Of a stretch of 64,000 nucleotides of DNA, positions 9,731 through 19,762 are shown piece by piece (the first letter of the stretch is position 1; every line of letters starts with the position of its first letter). Below the pieces are notes generated by a model, which was not told the DNA's origin, ran no database searches, and was given only the letters and a program-made list of their open reading frames with translations. The position numbers and the translations under genes are program-made. This DNA is from Vibrio mangrovi (GTDB taxonomy: Bacteria > Pseudomonadota > Gammaproteobacteria > Enterobacterales > Vibrionaceae): the NCBI RefSeq assembly GCF_024346955.1, contig NZ_AP024883.1:2480001-2544000 (forward strand), given 5' to 3'.

Positions 9731-11455
9731 ATGATTTCAGGCATCCTAGCATCTCCTGGTATTGCTATCGGTAAAGCACTACTACTTCAAGAAGACGAAA
9801 TCGTCCTTAAAACCAACACTATCTCAGACGCTCAAGTAGAAACTGAGGTACAACGATTCTACGACGCACGTGACAAATCCAAAGCACAGCTGGAAGTGAT
9901 CAAACAAAAAGCACTTGAGACGTTTGGCGAAGAAAAAGAAGCTATCTTCGAAGGCCACATCATGTTGCTTGAAGATGAAGAGCTGGAAGAAGAGATTTTG
10001 GCCCTCATCAAGAACGACAAACTTCATGCTGACAATGCAATTCACACCGTTATCGAAGAGCAGGCTGCAGCTCTGGAATCTTTAGATGACGAATATCTGA
10101 AAGAACGCGCAACGGATATCCGTGATATCGGTAGCCGCTTTGTTAAAAACGCATTAGGTATCAATATCGTTAACCTGAGCGCAATTAACGAGCAAGTTAT
10201 CCTCGTTGCCTACGATCTGACTCCTTCAGAAACAGCACAGATCAACCTGAATTACGTGTTGGGCTTCGCAACAGATATTGGTGGTCGCACATCACACACT
10301 TCCATCATGGCCCGCTCTCTGGAGTTACCGGCTATTGTTGGTACGAACGATGTGACAAAACATGTAAAAAATGGCGACATGCTCATTTTAGACGCGATCA
10401 ATAATAAGATCGTGATTAATCCTTCCGAAGCTGAGCTGGCGGAAGCGACAAGCGTGCGCGAAAACTTCTTTGCAGAAAAAGAAGAGCTGGCCAAGCTGAA
10501 AGATCTGCCAGCTGAAACAGTTGACGGACATCGTGTCGAAGTTTGCGGAAACATCGGTACAGTGAAAGACTGTGACGGTGTGTCTCGCAACGGCGGTGAA
10601 GGCGTCGGCCTGTACCGGACAGAATTCCTCTTTATGGACAGAACTTCCTTGCCAACTGAGCAAGAACAGTACGAAGCCTATAAAGAAGTTGCAGAAGCAA
10701 TGAAGGACGAGCCTGTCATCATCCGTACCATGGATATCGGTGGTGATAAAGATCTGCCATACATGGATTTGCCAAAAGAGATGAACCCGTTCCTTGGCTG
10801 GCGTGCCGTACGCATCAGTCTGGACCGTCGTGAAATCTTACGTGATCAGCTCCGTGGTATCCTGCGCGCTTCTGCTCACGGTAAGCTACGTATCATGTTC
10901 CCGATGATCATTTCTGTTGAAGAAATCCGGGAGCTTAAAGCGGCAATTGAAACCTATAAAGCCGAGTTACGCGACGAAGGCTATGCTTTCGATGAAAACA
11001 TTGAAATTGGCGTTATGGTAGAAACTCCGGCAGCGGCTGCAATTGCACACCATCTGGCTAAAGAAGTTTCATTCTTCTCCATCGGTACAAACGACCTGAC
11101 TCAGTACACTCTGGCTGTTGACCGTGGTAATGAAATGATTTCTCACCTGTACAACCCACTGTCTCCTGCTGTACTGAATGTAATCAAGCAAGTAATCGAT
11201 GCTTCTCATGCAGAAGGGAAATGGACAGGTATGTGTGGTGAACTTGCCGGTGATGAACGGGCAACGTTACTTCTTTTGGGAATGGGTCTTGATGAATTCT
11301 CAATGAGCGGCATCTCTATCCCGAAAGTGAAAAAAGTGATTCGTGAAGCAGACTACAAAGCAGTCAAAGCAATGGCTGAAGAAGCTCTGTCACTTCCTAC
11401 AGCGAAAGAAATTGAAGCTTGTGTAGAGAAGTTCATCACAGAAAAGTCACAATAA
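9731..11455 (+). CDS. ptsI: PTS enzyme I
   Basis: A 574-residue phosphoenolpyruvate-protein phosphotransferase, the first step of the PTS. I choose the ATG at 9731 over 9725 because AAGG is then seven bases upstream, the protein starts MISGILASPGIAIG as in E. coli, and the active histidine in GGRTSHTSIMARS becomes residue 189. The HPr-binding helical domain is at about 25-145 and the PEP-binding barrel at about 260-570, with EVGLYRTEF-like GVGLYRTEFLF and the catalytic Cys in GMCGELAGD. Confidence 0.97.
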   Translation: MISGILASPGIAIGKALLLQEDEIVLKTNTISDAQVETEVQRFYDARDKSKAQLEVIKQKALETFGEEKEAIFEGHIMLLEDEELEEEILALIKNDKLHADNAIHTVIEEQAAALESLDDEYLKERATDIRDIGSRFVKNALGINIVNLSAINEQVILVAYDLTPSETAQINLNYVLGFATDIGGRTSHTSIMARSLELPAIVGTNDVTKHVKNGDMLILDAINNKIVINPSEAELAEATSVRENFFAEKEELAKLKDLPAETVDGHRVEVCGNIGTVKDCDGVSRNGGEGVGLYRTEFLFMDRTSLPTEQEQYEAYKEVAEAMKDEPVIIRTMDIGGDKDLPYMDLPKEMNPFLGWRAVRISLDRREILRDQLRGILRASAHGKLRIMFPMIISVEEIRELKAAIETYKAELRDEGYAFDENIEIGVMVETPAAAAIAHHLAKEVSFFSIGTNDLTQYTLAVDRGNEMISHLYNPLSPAVLNVIKQVIDASHAEGKWTGMCGELAGDERATLLLLGMGLDEFSMSGISIPKVKKVIREADYKAVKAMAEEALSLPTAKEIEACVEKFITEKSQ

Positions 11456-11469
11456 TGATGTAACCATTT

Positions 11470-11517
11470 GCAGTAGATGGACAAAAGTGGTCGCCTACTG
11501 CATATCATTGGTATACT
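11470..11517 (+). promoter_or_regulatory. Hairpin and extended -10 upstream of crr
   Basis: GCAGTAG (11470-11476) and CTACTGC (11495-11501) form a stem with an inner GGAC/GTC pairing, right after the ptsI stop. It is followed by TGGTATACT (11509-11517), a good extended -10 about 40 bp before the crr ATG. This fits separate expression of crr, known in E. coli. The -35 is not evident. Confidence 0.45.
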
Positions 11518-11558
11518 ATAACCCGAAAGAATAAATTCAAACTTTAGGAGCTGACACA

Positions 11559-12068
11559 ATGGGGCTGTTTGACAAACTTAAAAAGTTAGTATCTGACGAC
11601 AGTGCTGACACAGGCGCAATTGAAATCATTGCACCATTATCCGGTGAAATCGTAAATATTGAAGATGTGCCTGATGTTGTTTTCGCTGAGAAAATCGTTG
11701 GCGATGGCATTGCTATCAAACCATCTGGAGACAAGATGGTCGCTCCTGTAAATGGCACTATCGGTAAAATCTTCGAAACAAACCATGCATTCTCTATCGA
11801 GTCAGAAGATGGTGTCGAGTTGTTCGTCCACTTCGGTATCGATACTGTTGAACTGAAAGGTGAAGGCTTTAAACGTATCGCAGAAGAAGGTCAGCCAGTC
11901 AAAGCGGGTGACACTGTGATTGAATTTGATCTTGCCCTGTTAGAAGAGAAAGCAAAATCAACACTGACTCCTGTTGTGATTTCAAACATGGACGAAATCA
12001 AAGAACTGAATAAACTATCCGGTTCAGTTGTTGTTGGCGAAACACCCGTTCTGCGTGTAACCAAATAA
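11559..12068 (+). CDS. crr: Glucose-specific EIIA component
   Basis: A 169-residue EIIA-Glc. His76 (ETNHAFSI) and the phosphorylated His91 (LFVHFGID) are in place. Besides passing phosphate to EIIBC-Glc, this protein controls adenylate cyclase and inducer uptake in enteric bacteria. The N-terminal amphipathic peptide MGLFDKLKKL, which binds membranes in E. coli, is present. AGGAG precedes the ATG. The gene ends the ptsHI-crr cluster. Confidence 0.98.
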   Translation: MGLFDKLKKLVSDDSADTGAIEIIAPLSGEIVNIEDVPDVVFAEKIVGDGIAIKPSGDKMVAPVNGTIGKIFETNHAFSIESEDGVELFVHFGIDTVELKGEGFKRIAEEGQPVKAGDTVIEFDLALLEEKAKSTLTPVVISNMDEIKELNKLSGSVVVGETPVLRVTK

Positions 12069-12102
12069 GTTCAACAGCAAAGTCAAAAGTACCTTTTTTG
12101 TC

Positions 12103-12135
12103 AAACGCTGCCTTTCTTAGGCAGCGTTTTTTTAT
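12103..12135. terminator. Bidirectional terminator between crr and ubiF
   Basis: Ten-base arms AAACGCTGCC / GGCAGCGTTT around a 7-base loop, followed by a T run on the plus strand. It separates the convergent genes crr and ubiF. Confidence 0.93.
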
Positions 12136-12141
12136 TTGGTC

Positions 12142-13299
12142 TTACGACAGACCAATCGCATAACGAAGAACCTGGTTCTTCAACGGTCCGGCATGATTTG
12201 CCAGTTTCAGCACAGCGTTTCTGACCACCTTCACTGGTGTATGGCGGCAACTGAATGTTTTATAGAAAACATCCATTCCGGTCTGCATGAGTAAATTATC
12301 CGGTCTTCTGCATCGTTCGTAACGAACAAATACTTTCTCATCAAGTTGGCGGGATTCCGATATCTGCGTCAAAAGTGCCTTCACATCTTTAAAACCAAGA
12401 TTCACACCCTGCCCTGCAAGCGGATTAATTGTGTGAGCCGCATCGCCAACCAGAATGCACCGATTCGCTACATACTTTTGGGCATGCCGCCGTGTCAGTG
12501 CAAATGAACCATGCTGAATCACCTCAACTTCTCCCAACTCTTCAGGAAAATGAGTCTGAATTTCCTGAACCAATTGTTTTGGAGATAGTTGACTTAACTG
12601 GCGAATCCGTCGTGGAGAATCATACCAGACCAAAGAAGCCTGATGACCATTCAATGGCAAGAATGAACGAGGGCCGGAAGGATAAAAACGTTGCCAGGTA
12701 ACATCTTGCTGTGACAGTACGGTTTTCACATGAATTAACATACAGTGCTGACGGTAATCCCAGGCGGTTACACCGATACGGGCAAAATCACGAACCTGAG
12801 AGTGAGCACCATCAGCACCAACAATCCACTGAGCATGAATCACCTGATCATCATCAAGAACCAGCCGATTTTCCTCAGCACCGAATTCAATACTTTTCAG
12901 TCGGTTCGGACATTTCACTGTCAGATGAGGATGCTGCGCAAATGCCTGCCAGATACCCAATTGAATAATTCGGTTTTCAACCATATAACCAAGTTGTTCC
13001 AACCCGATATCATGGGCGTCAAAGCAGGTCCTGCATTCGGATGACTCCCAGGTTTCAAGGCGACGGTAAGGACAAACCCGCATCGCTTCAATATGCTGCC
13101 ATACCCCCAACGATTCCAGAAGCTGTACCGAAGCCATTGATATGGCGGAAACCCGAACGTCCATCGGCTGTGATGATTCAAAAGATTGCGGCTGATGACT
13201 TTCCAGTAAAACAACTTTCTTTCCCTGCTGTGCCAACCCCAATGCTAAGGCGGCTCCAACCATGCCTCCACCGACAACAGCTATCTGATATGTTTCCAT
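12142..13299 (-). CDS. ubiF: Ubiquinone biosynthesis hydroxylase UbiF
   Basis: A 385-residue FAD-dependent aromatic hydroxylase. GGGMVGAALALGLAQQGK at about 10-27 is the dinucleotide-binding fold, WIVGADGAHSQVR is the DG motif and GDAAHTINPLAGQGVNLGF the second FAD motif. Among UbiF, UbiH and UbiI I choose UbiF (2-octaprenyl-3-methyl-6-methoxy-1,4-benzoquinol hydroxylase) because the gene lies beside miaB, as in E. coli, and the N-terminus matches. It is divergent from miaB with 277 bp between. Confidence 0.88.
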   Translation of the reverse strand: METYQIAVVGGGMVGAALALGLAQQGKKVVLLESHQPQSFESSQPMDVRVSAISMASVQLLESLGVWQHIEAMRVCPYRRLETWESSECRTCFDAHDIGLEQLGYMVENRIIQLGIWQAFAQHPHLTVKCPNRLKSIEFGAEENRLVLDDDQVIHAQWIVGADGAHSQVRDFARIGVTAWDYRQHCMLIHVKTVLSQQDVTWQRFYPSGPRSFLPLNGHQASLVWYDSPRRIRQLSQLSPKQLVQEIQTHFPEELGEVEVIQHGSFALTRRHAQKYVANRCILVGDAAHTINPLAGQGVNLGFKDVKALLTQISESRQLDEKVFVRYERCRRPDNLLMQTGMDVFYKTFSCRHTPVKVVRNAVLKLANHAGPLKNQVLRYAIGLS

Positions 13300-13576
13300 G
13301 ACACTAACTACTTATGGCTAATTTTTCGCAACTCTGATTGTACGGATTCACCGCAGCCTTGAGAACCAGTTTTGCGTAATTCCATCGATAAAACAGGGAT
13401 ATCACATACAATCTAATGATGAATAAAGCCGAACTTTCTGCCGTTGTGTTAAACACTGGTCAGCAGGTTTTGAAAACAGTACAATACGCCGCTTACCGCA
13501 AGTACGGTGACTTAGGTATATACTAGGAGCATACGCTCCGAAGCAATCAGAGACAGATAAAACGAGCGAAAGTGAG

Positions 13577-15001
13577 ATGAGTAAGAAACTGCTAATTAAA
13601 ACCTGGGGCTGCCAAATGAATGAATATGATTCATCCAAAATGGCCGACCTACTCAATGCAGCAAGTGGCTATGAGTTAACAGAAGAGCCAGAGGAAGCAG
13701 ATGTCCTACTACTGAATACCTGTTCGATCCGGGAAAAGGCTCAGGAAAAAGTGTTCCATCAATTGGGTCGCTGGAAAAACTTAAAAGATCAGAAACCGGA
13801 CTTAGTCATTGGTGTCGGTGGATGTGTTGCTACTCAGGAAGGTGACCACATTCGGGAACGGGCACCATTTGTTGATGTTATTTTCGGTCCTCAGACACTT
13901 CATCGCCTGCCGGAAATGATTAAGCAGTCCCAGTCAGCCGAAGCGCCGGTCATGGATATTTCCTTCCCGGAGATCGAAAAATTTGATCGCCTTCCCGAGC
14001 CCCGGGCAGACGGAGCAACAGCCTATGTTTCGATTATGGAAGGCTGTTCAAAATACTGTACATACTGCGTCGTCCCTTATACTCGTGGTGAAGAAGTCAG
14101 CCGTCCAATGGATGATGTCCTCTATGAAATCGCCCAGCTTGCCGAACAGGGTGTTCGTGAAGTGAATCTGCTGGGACAAAACGTCAATGCCTATCGTGGA
14201 CTGACTCATGATGGTGATATTTGCTCATTTGCTGAACTGTTACGTTTAGTTGCATCCATCGACGGGATTGACCGCATTCGTTTCACCACCAGCCATCCAC
14301 TGGAATTTACTGATGATATTATCGCGGTTTATGAAGATACCCCGGAACTGGTTAGCTTTCTGCACCTTCCAGTCCAGAGTGGCTCGGATCGCATCTTAAC
14401 GATGATGAAACGGCCTCATACAGCCATTGAATATAAATCGATCATCCGTAAGCTGCGTAAAGCCCGCCCGGATATCCAGATCAGCTCAGACTTTATCGTC
14501 GGCTTTCCCGGAGAGTCTGACAAAGACTTTCAGGATACAATGAAACTGATTCGGGATGTCGACTTCGATATGAGTTTTAGCTTTATCTTTTCTCCACGTC
14601 CGGGCACACCGGCGGCAGATTACCCTTGTGATCTGAGTGAAGAAGTTAAAAAAGAACGCTTATACGAATTACAACAAACCATTAATTCTCAGGCAATGCG
14701 TTACTCTCGTCAGATGTTGGACAGCGAGCAACGTATTCTGGTTGAAGGACCATCGAAGAAGAATCTGATGGAACTGAGAGGAAGGACAGAAAACAATCGG
14801 GTGGTGAACTTTGAAGGTTCAGCAGAACTCATCGGCCAGTTCGTCGATGTGAAGATTGTTGATGTTTTCCCGAACTCTCTGCGCGGTGAGCTGATTCGCA
14901 CCGAGCAGGAAATGGATCTGCGTGTCGTAACTTCTCCAATGGAAATGATACAAAAGACACGCCGAGAAGATGAACTGGGAGTCGCTACTTTTACGCCCTA
15001 G
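13577..15001 (+). CDS. miaB: tRNA methylthiotransferase MiaB
   Basis: A 474-residue radical-SAM enzyme that adds the 2-methylthio group to i6A37 of tRNAs. The N-terminal UPF0004 domain has Cys12, Cys49 and Cys83 for the auxiliary cluster. The radical-SAM cluster cysteines are C157, C161 and C164 in GCSKYCTYC. A TRAM domain closes the protein. It heads the miaB-ybeZ-ybeY-corC-lnt run, as in E. coli. Confidence 0.98.
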   Translation: MSKKLLIKTWGCQMNEYDSSKMADLLNAASGYELTEEPEEADVLLLNTCSIREKAQEKVFHQLGRWKNLKDQKPDLVIGVGGCVATQEGDHIRERAPFVDVIFGPQTLHRLPEMIKQSQSAEAPVMDISFPEIEKFDRLPEPRADGATAYVSIMEGCSKYCTYCVVPYTRGEEVSRPMDDVLYEIAQLAEQGVREVNLLGQNVNAYRGLTHDGDICSFAELLRLVASIDGIDRIRFTTSHPLEFTDDIIAVYEDTPELVSFLHLPVQSGSDRILTMMKRPHTAIEYKSIIRKLRKARPDIQISSDFIVGFPGESDKDFQDTMKLIRDVDFDMSFSFIFSPRPGTPAADYPCDLSEEVKKERLYELQQTINSQAMRYSRQMLDSEQRILVEGPSKKNLMELRGRTENNRVVNFEGSAELIGQFVDVKIVDVFPNSLRGELIRTEQEMDLRVVTSPMEMIQKTRREDELGVATFTP

Positions 15002-15071
15002 TCTCGCACAATCCGCCATCCGGTGTCCGGTCAGAATCGGACACCCCTGAATGGCACTATGAGAGGTCACA

Positions 15072-16169
15072 TTGAGTAATAAAATCGTAACGCTGGAAAT
15101 CAGCCTGGAACCATCCGATAACCGTCGACTTGCAAGTCTGTGTGGACCGTTTGACGATAACATTAAGCAACTGGAACGTCGTTTAGGCGTCGAAATCAAC
15201 TACCGCAGCCAGCAATTTACCGTTGTCGGCAAACCACATACTGCGACTGCTGCACTTGATATTCTAAAGACTCTTTATGTCGATACAGCCCCGGTCAGAG
15301 GGCAGATTCCAGACATTGAACCTGAGCAGATACATCTGGCTATCAAAGAATCCGGTATTCTGGAACAAAATACCGAGTCATCACTCGCTCATGGAAAAGA
15401 AGTCTTCGTTAAAACGAAAAAAGGCGTCATTAAACCTCGGACACCGAATCAGGCGCAGTACCTGATGAATATGGTCACCCATGATATCACCTTCGGTGTC
15501 GGTCCTGCCGGAACAGGGAAAACCTATCTGGCTGTCGCAGCAGCAGTTGATGCTCTGGAACGTCAGGAGATTCGCCGTATTCTGCTGACACGTCCTGCTG
15601 TTGAAGCCGGTGAAAAACTGGGGTTTCTTCCTGGTGATCTCAGCCAGAAAGTCGACCCATATCTTCGTCCGCTCTATGATGCTTTGTTTGAGATGCTTGG
15701 CTTTGAACGAGTGGAAAAGCTCATTGAAAGAAATGTTATTGAAGTTGCTCCACTGGCCTACATGCGTGGGCGGACACTTAATGATGCCTTTATCATCCTT
15801 GATGAAAGCCAAAACACAACCGTAGAACAGATGAAGATGTTTCTGACTCGGATTGGTTTTAATTCCAGAGCCGTGATCACCGGAGACGTCACTCAGATCG
15901 ATCTGCCACGCGGAGCAAAATCAGGATTGCGTCATGCTATTGAAGTGCTCAGCGAAGTCGATGAAATCAGCTTTAATTTCTTTCAGTCCGACGATGTAGT
16001 CCGGCACCCGGTTGTTGCCCGGATTATTAATGCTTATGAGAAATGGGAAGCTCAGGATCAGAAAGAACGTAAAGAGTACGAAAGAAGACGCCGGGAAGTA
16101 CAGCAAATTCGCTCAGGTGATGATCTGCAGAACACAACTCCGATAGTACAGGAGCCCGATAAGTCATGA
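15072..16169 (+). CDS. ybeZ: PhoH-family ATPase YbeZ
   Basis: A 365-residue PhoH-like P-loop NTPase that partners the endoribonuclease YbeY. An N-terminal KH-like part (about 1-110) precedes Walker A GPAGTGKT and Walker B AFIILDESQN. The start is a TTG, preceded by GAGAGG; no nearby ATG fits. The stop overlaps the ybeY start by 4 bp, so the two are translationally coupled. The highly charged C-terminus (KERKEYERRRREV) is typical. Confidence 0.95.
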   Translation: MSNKIVTLEISLEPSDNRRLASLCGPFDDNIKQLERRLGVEINYRSQQFTVVGKPHTATAALDILKTLYVDTAPVRGQIPDIEPEQIHLAIKESGILEQNTESSLAHGKEVFVKTKKGVIKPRTPNQAQYLMNMVTHDITFGVGPAGTGKTYLAVAAAVDALERQEIRRILLTRPAVEAGEKLGFLPGDLSQKVDPYLRPLYDALFEMLGFERVEKLIERNVIEVAPLAYMRGRTLNDAFIILDESQNTTVEQMKMFLTRIGFNSRAVITGDVTQIDLPRGAKSGLRHAIEVLSEVDEISFNFFQSDDVVRHPVVARIINAYEKWEAQDQKERKEYERRRREVQQIRSGDDLQNTTPIVQEPDKS

Positions 16170-16630
16170 GTATAGAACTCGACCTTCAAATTGCAGTTGC
16201 TCAGCCGGAGGGTTTACCCTCCGGTGATGATTTTTCCCGCTGGCTTACTGCTGCTATCTCACCTTTTCAGGAACAGGCTGAAGTCACAATCCGGATTGTT
16301 GACCAGGAAGAAAGTAACCAACTAAACTATCAATACCGGGGGAAAGACAAGCCAACGAATGTATTGTCATTTCCGTTTGAATCGCCACCGGGTATGACAC
16401 TTGATCTCTTGGGAGATCTGGTGATTTGCCGTCAGATTGTCGAACAGGAATCGGATGAGCAGCACAAACCATTATTTGCCCATTGGGCGCATATGGTTGT
16501 ACATGGCAGCCTTCATCTGTTAGGTTATGATCATATCGATGATGACGAAGCTGTAGAAATGGAGTCACTCGAAACAGAAATCATGTTGAAATTGGGTTAT
16601 GAGGACCCATATTTAACTGAGAAACAGTAG
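16166..16630 (+). CDS. ybeY: Endoribonuclease YbeY
   Basis: A 154-residue metal-dependent ribonuclease needed for 16S rRNA 3'-end maturation and ribosome quality control. The zinc-binding motif HGSLHLLGYDH gives His113, His117 and His123. It overlaps ybeZ by ATGA and lies in the order ybeZ-ybeY-corC known from E. coli. Confidence 0.97.
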   Translation: MSIELDLQIAVAQPEGLPSGDDFSRWLTAAISPFQEQAEVTIRIVDQEESNQLNYQYRGKDKPTNVLSFPFESPPGMTLDLLGDLVICRQIVEQESDEQHKPLFAHWAHMVVHGSLHLLGYDHIDDDEAVEMESLETEIMLKLGYEDPYLTEKQ

Positions 16631-16714
16631 AACCGACTAGCTAGAATAACGTAACGATCCGGTTCTATGATGTGTGCTATCACACGTCTGATAGCGTGGC
16701 TTAATAGAGTAACA

Positions 16715-17590
16715 ATGAACGAAGACAATTCGCAGAATTCTGAAGGTCCGAGTAGGAAATCCTTTTTCGGACGTTTAGGTCAGCTCTTTCAGGGCGACCC
16801 CAAAGATCGACAGGAACTTGTAGAAGTTATCCGTGATTCGGAAGTTAATGATCTGATCGATCACGATACCAAAGATATGTTGGAAGGGGTCATCCAAATC
16901 TCTGAAATGCGGGTTCGTGATATCATGATTCCCCGCTCCCAAATGGTCACTATTGACAGAGATGCAGATCTCGACAAATTAATTACCCTAATTACAGATG
17001 CTCAACACTCACGATATCCGATTATCAGTGAAGACAAAGACCATGTTGAAGGCATCTTGCTGGCTAAAGATCTGCTCAAATATCTGGGTTCCACCAGCAC
17101 ACCGTTCCATATTGATGAAGTTATCCGCCCGGCAGTTGTCGTCCCTGAGAGTAAGCGGGTTGACCGGTTACTGAAAGAATTCCGGGAAGAACGTTACCAC
17201 ATGGCGATCGTCGTGGATGAATTCGGCGGTGTATCAGGGCTCGTGACGATTGAAGATATTCTGGAAGAAATTGTTGGTGATATTGAAGATGAAACCGATG
17301 ATGAAGATCAACAGGATATCCGCAAATTAAGCAAACATACGTTTTCAATCAATGCACTGACAACCATTGAAGATTTTAATGAAACATTCGGAACACACTT
17401 CAGTGATGAAGAAGTTGATACCGTCGGAGGGTTGGTGATGACTGCATTTGGCCACCTGCCTGAACGGGGGGAAGTTGTTCAGCTTGCCGATTATCAGTTT
17501 AAAGTGACTAGTGCAGACAACCGTCGTGTCGTCCAGTTACAAGTCACAATTCCTGACACTGAAACCGTTTCAGAAGAGTTTCAGGAATAG
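16715..17590 (+). CDS. corC: CorC/YbeX family CBS-domain protein
   Basis: A 291-residue cytosolic protein with two CBS domains (about 65-185; RDIMIPRSQMVTID marks the first) and a CorC_HlyC C-terminal domain (about 205-285). It is linked to cobalt/magnesium efflux in older work and to ribosome metabolism through its neighbour ybeY. I choose the ATG at 16715 (MNEDNSQ), which gives the E. coli length of 292; a 16-residue longer form is possible but has a poor N-terminus. Confidence 0.94.
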   Translation: MNEDNSQNSEGPSRKSFFGRLGQLFQGDPKDRQELVEVIRDSEVNDLIDHDTKDMLEGVIQISEMRVRDIMIPRSQMVTIDRDADLDKLITLITDAQHSRYPIISEDKDHVEGILLAKDLLKYLGSTSTPFHIDEVIRPAVVVPESKRVDRLLKEFREERYHMAIVVDEFGGVSGLVTIEDILEEIVGDIEDETDDEDQQDIRKLSKHTFSINALTTIEDFNETFGTHFSDEEVDTVGGLVMTAFGHLPERGEVVQLADYQFKVTSADNRRVVQLQVTIPDTETVSEEFQE

Positions 17591-17635
17591 TAAGATACCT
17601 GGTAATTGTCCTATTACTCAAAATAATAATAACTG

Positions 17636-19150
17636 ATGTCTAATCCAGCCTATTCTCGTTTTATACGGCCATTAGTGGCCGTTTTTTCCGGTGCCGCCGG
17701 CTCATTTGCCTTTGCGCCCTATTCACTCTGGCCTCTGGCTTTCCTCGCGCTTTATGCTTTGCTCCTTCTTTTACACCAGCGCACAGCCGGGCAAGCTTTT
17801 CTTCTGGGACTATTATGGGGAATGGGATTCTTCGGCCACGGCGTATACTGGATTCATGTCAGTATTGACACCTTTGGCGGTGTACCTAAAATTGTCAGCC
17901 TCCTTTTGATGCTGCTGCTTTCTGCTTATCTGGCACTTTATCCGGCACTATTCAGTTATGTACTCAACCGATATTTTCCTGGGAAAACAGCGCTCCGGTA
18001 TCTGTTAGTTGCACCTGCACTCTGGCTGGTAAGCGAATGGCTCCGGGGATGGGTTTTCACCGGATTTCCATGGTTATGGCTGGGATACAGCCAGATTGAC
18101 GCGCCGCTGGCAAATTATGCTCCGCTCGGCGGCGTCGAGCTCATCACTCTGGTCATCGCTGTGATCTCTGCATCTTTCGCATACCTGACATTAAACCGGC
18201 AATGGCGACTTCTGTTACTCCCGCTATGTCTTTATGGTATTGCTGCAAGCCTGAACTATGTTCACTGGGTATCACCCCAGCCGGAACGCCAGACAACCAT
18301 AGCTTTAGTTCAGGGGAATATCGATCAGGCCAGAAAGTGGCAACCCAGTGAAAGATGGCCGACACTGGTAAAATATACCGACTACACGCAGGCCAACTGG
18401 GATGCTGATATTATCATCTGGCCGGAAGCAGCAATTCCGGCATTTGAGTATGAACTGCCGGAATATCTGAGTTCACTGGATGCATCAGCCAGAAAAAATC
18501 ACTCCGCTTTGATCACCGGAATACTGAATCGGGCCGATAGCCATACATTCTATAACAGCATTCTGGCTCTGGGGCAGGGAACTCCCGCCTACAGTAATTC
18601 AGGTCGGACAAAGTATGAAAAACATCATCTCCTTCCGTTTGGAGAGTTTGTTCCGTTTGAGCAATGGTTGCGTCCACTGGCCCCGCTGTTTAACCTGCCG
18701 ATGTCTTCATTCTCTCCGGGAGCATATATTCAACCGAATATTCAGGCAAATGGCCGGTTTCTGGTTGCAGCACTCTGCTACGAAATTGTCTTCAATGAGC
18801 AAATCCGGGAGAACCTCACCGACCAGACTGACTTTCTTCTCACACTGTCAAATGATGCCTGGTTCGGACGCTCTATCGGCCCACTGCAACATATGGAAAT
18901 TGCCAGAATGCGGGCTCTGGAACTGGGAATCCCACTCATCCGTTCAACCAATAACGGTGTGACTGCCATAACCGACTACCGAGGGAAAATCACCCACAAG
19001 CTACCGCAGTTCGAGGCTGGAGTGCTCAAAACGACACTCACACCGACTCGGGGAAAAACACCCTATCGCATGTTCGGCTCATGGCCGCTCTACTGCTGGA
19101 TAGCATTCAGCCTATTATCCGGACTACTCATGACCCGGTTACGTCGCTGA
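17636..19150 (+). CDS. lnt: Apolipoprotein N-acyltransferase Lnt
   Basis: A 504-residue inner-membrane enzyme that adds the third acyl chain to lipoproteins. Six or so hydrophobic segments occupy the first 200 residues, then a nitrilase-like periplasmic domain with the catalytic triad Glu264 (IIIWPEAA), Lys329 (KYEKHHLLPFGEF) and Cys381 (AALCYEIVF). A last membrane helix ends at about 500. Length and triad spacing match E. coli Lnt. The lipoproteins encoded nearby (LptE, RlpA, MetQ) are clients. Confidence 0.97.
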   Translation: MSNPAYSRFIRPLVAVFSGAAGSFAFAPYSLWPLAFLALYALLLLLHQRTAGQAFLLGLLWGMGFFGHGVYWIHVSIDTFGGVPKIVSLLLMLLLSAYLALYPALFSYVLNRYFPGKTALRYLLVAPALWLVSEWLRGWVFTGFPWLWLGYSQIDAPLANYAPLGGVELITLVIAVISASFAYLTLNRQWRLLLLPLCLYGIAASLNYVHWVSPQPERQTTIALVQGNIDQARKWQPSERWPTLVKYTDYTQANWDADIIIWPEAAIPAFEYELPEYLSSLDASARKNHSALITGILNRADSHTFYNSILALGQGTPAYSNSGRTKYEKHHLLPFGEFVPFEQWLRPLAPLFNLPMSSFSPGAYIQPNIQANGRFLVAALCYEIVFNEQIRENLTDQTDFLLTLSNDAWFGRSIGPLQHMEIARMRALELGIPLIRSTNNGVTAITDYRGKITHKLPQFEAGVLKTTLTPTRGKTPYRMFGSWPLYCWIAFSLLSGLLMTRLRR

Positions 19151-19151
19151 T

Positions 19152-19640
19152 TCAGCTTTCTTCCTGATCCCCTGGTTTTATCGAGACACGACTGAACTGA
19201 TCGTGACCACAGGTAATACAGGGGATGATTTCTGTCGGATGGTTATATTCCATTTTGTGACCGCACCGGTCACATACCAACACCCCAAGACCAATGACTT
19301 CTCCGGCCTTGTATGTCCCTTGTTGCTCCAGTTCCTGATGCAGTTCGGCCCATTCGATCGCCGTTCTGTCCGTAATGGAAGCCAGCGCTTCCCAGAGAGA
19401 GTTCGAAATCATGACATAGAACGGTCCACTCTTGCTCTCTTCATAATTTTCAGCGAATTCATGCAGGTCGGCTCTCATATAAGCCGAAATCAATGCCAGT
19501 TCATCTTTAGTCATATCAGAAGCAGCCTGAACGACTTTCTCTGATGTTTCGATCGCATGTTGTAGCCCTTCCGGGCTATGTTTTACCGTTTCAACAACTT
19601 CTTGTAACAGAGTTTCATATCCAGTTTTATGTTTTGGCAT
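19152..19640 (-). CDS. ybeL: Zinc-ribbon protein YbeL (DUF1451)
   Basis: A 162-residue protein of the YbeL family. The first 110 residues are helical and charged. The C-terminus carries a rubredoxin-like zinc ribbon with VCDRCGHKMEYN and IPCITCGHDQF, i.e. two CxxC pairs. The function is not established. It is convergent with lnt (one base between the stops) and divergent from leuS. Confidence 0.9.
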   Translation of the reverse strand: MPKHKTGYETLLQEVVETVKHSPEGLQHAIETSEKVVQAASDMTKDELALISAYMRADLHEFAENYEESKSGPFYVMISNSLWEALASITDRTAIEWAELHQELEQQGTYKAGEVIGLGVLVCDRCGHKMEYNHPTEIIPCITCGHDQFSRVSIKPGDQEES

Positions 19641-19762
19641 AACAAACCTCCCCCAAACCAGATTGACTATTGTTGTGTACTCTCGCTTTAGGTATTCTAT
19701 GTCGATCTATTAGTATCTGTTCTAACTGAACTCACAAATTCCAAGATAATCGGACATCATCG

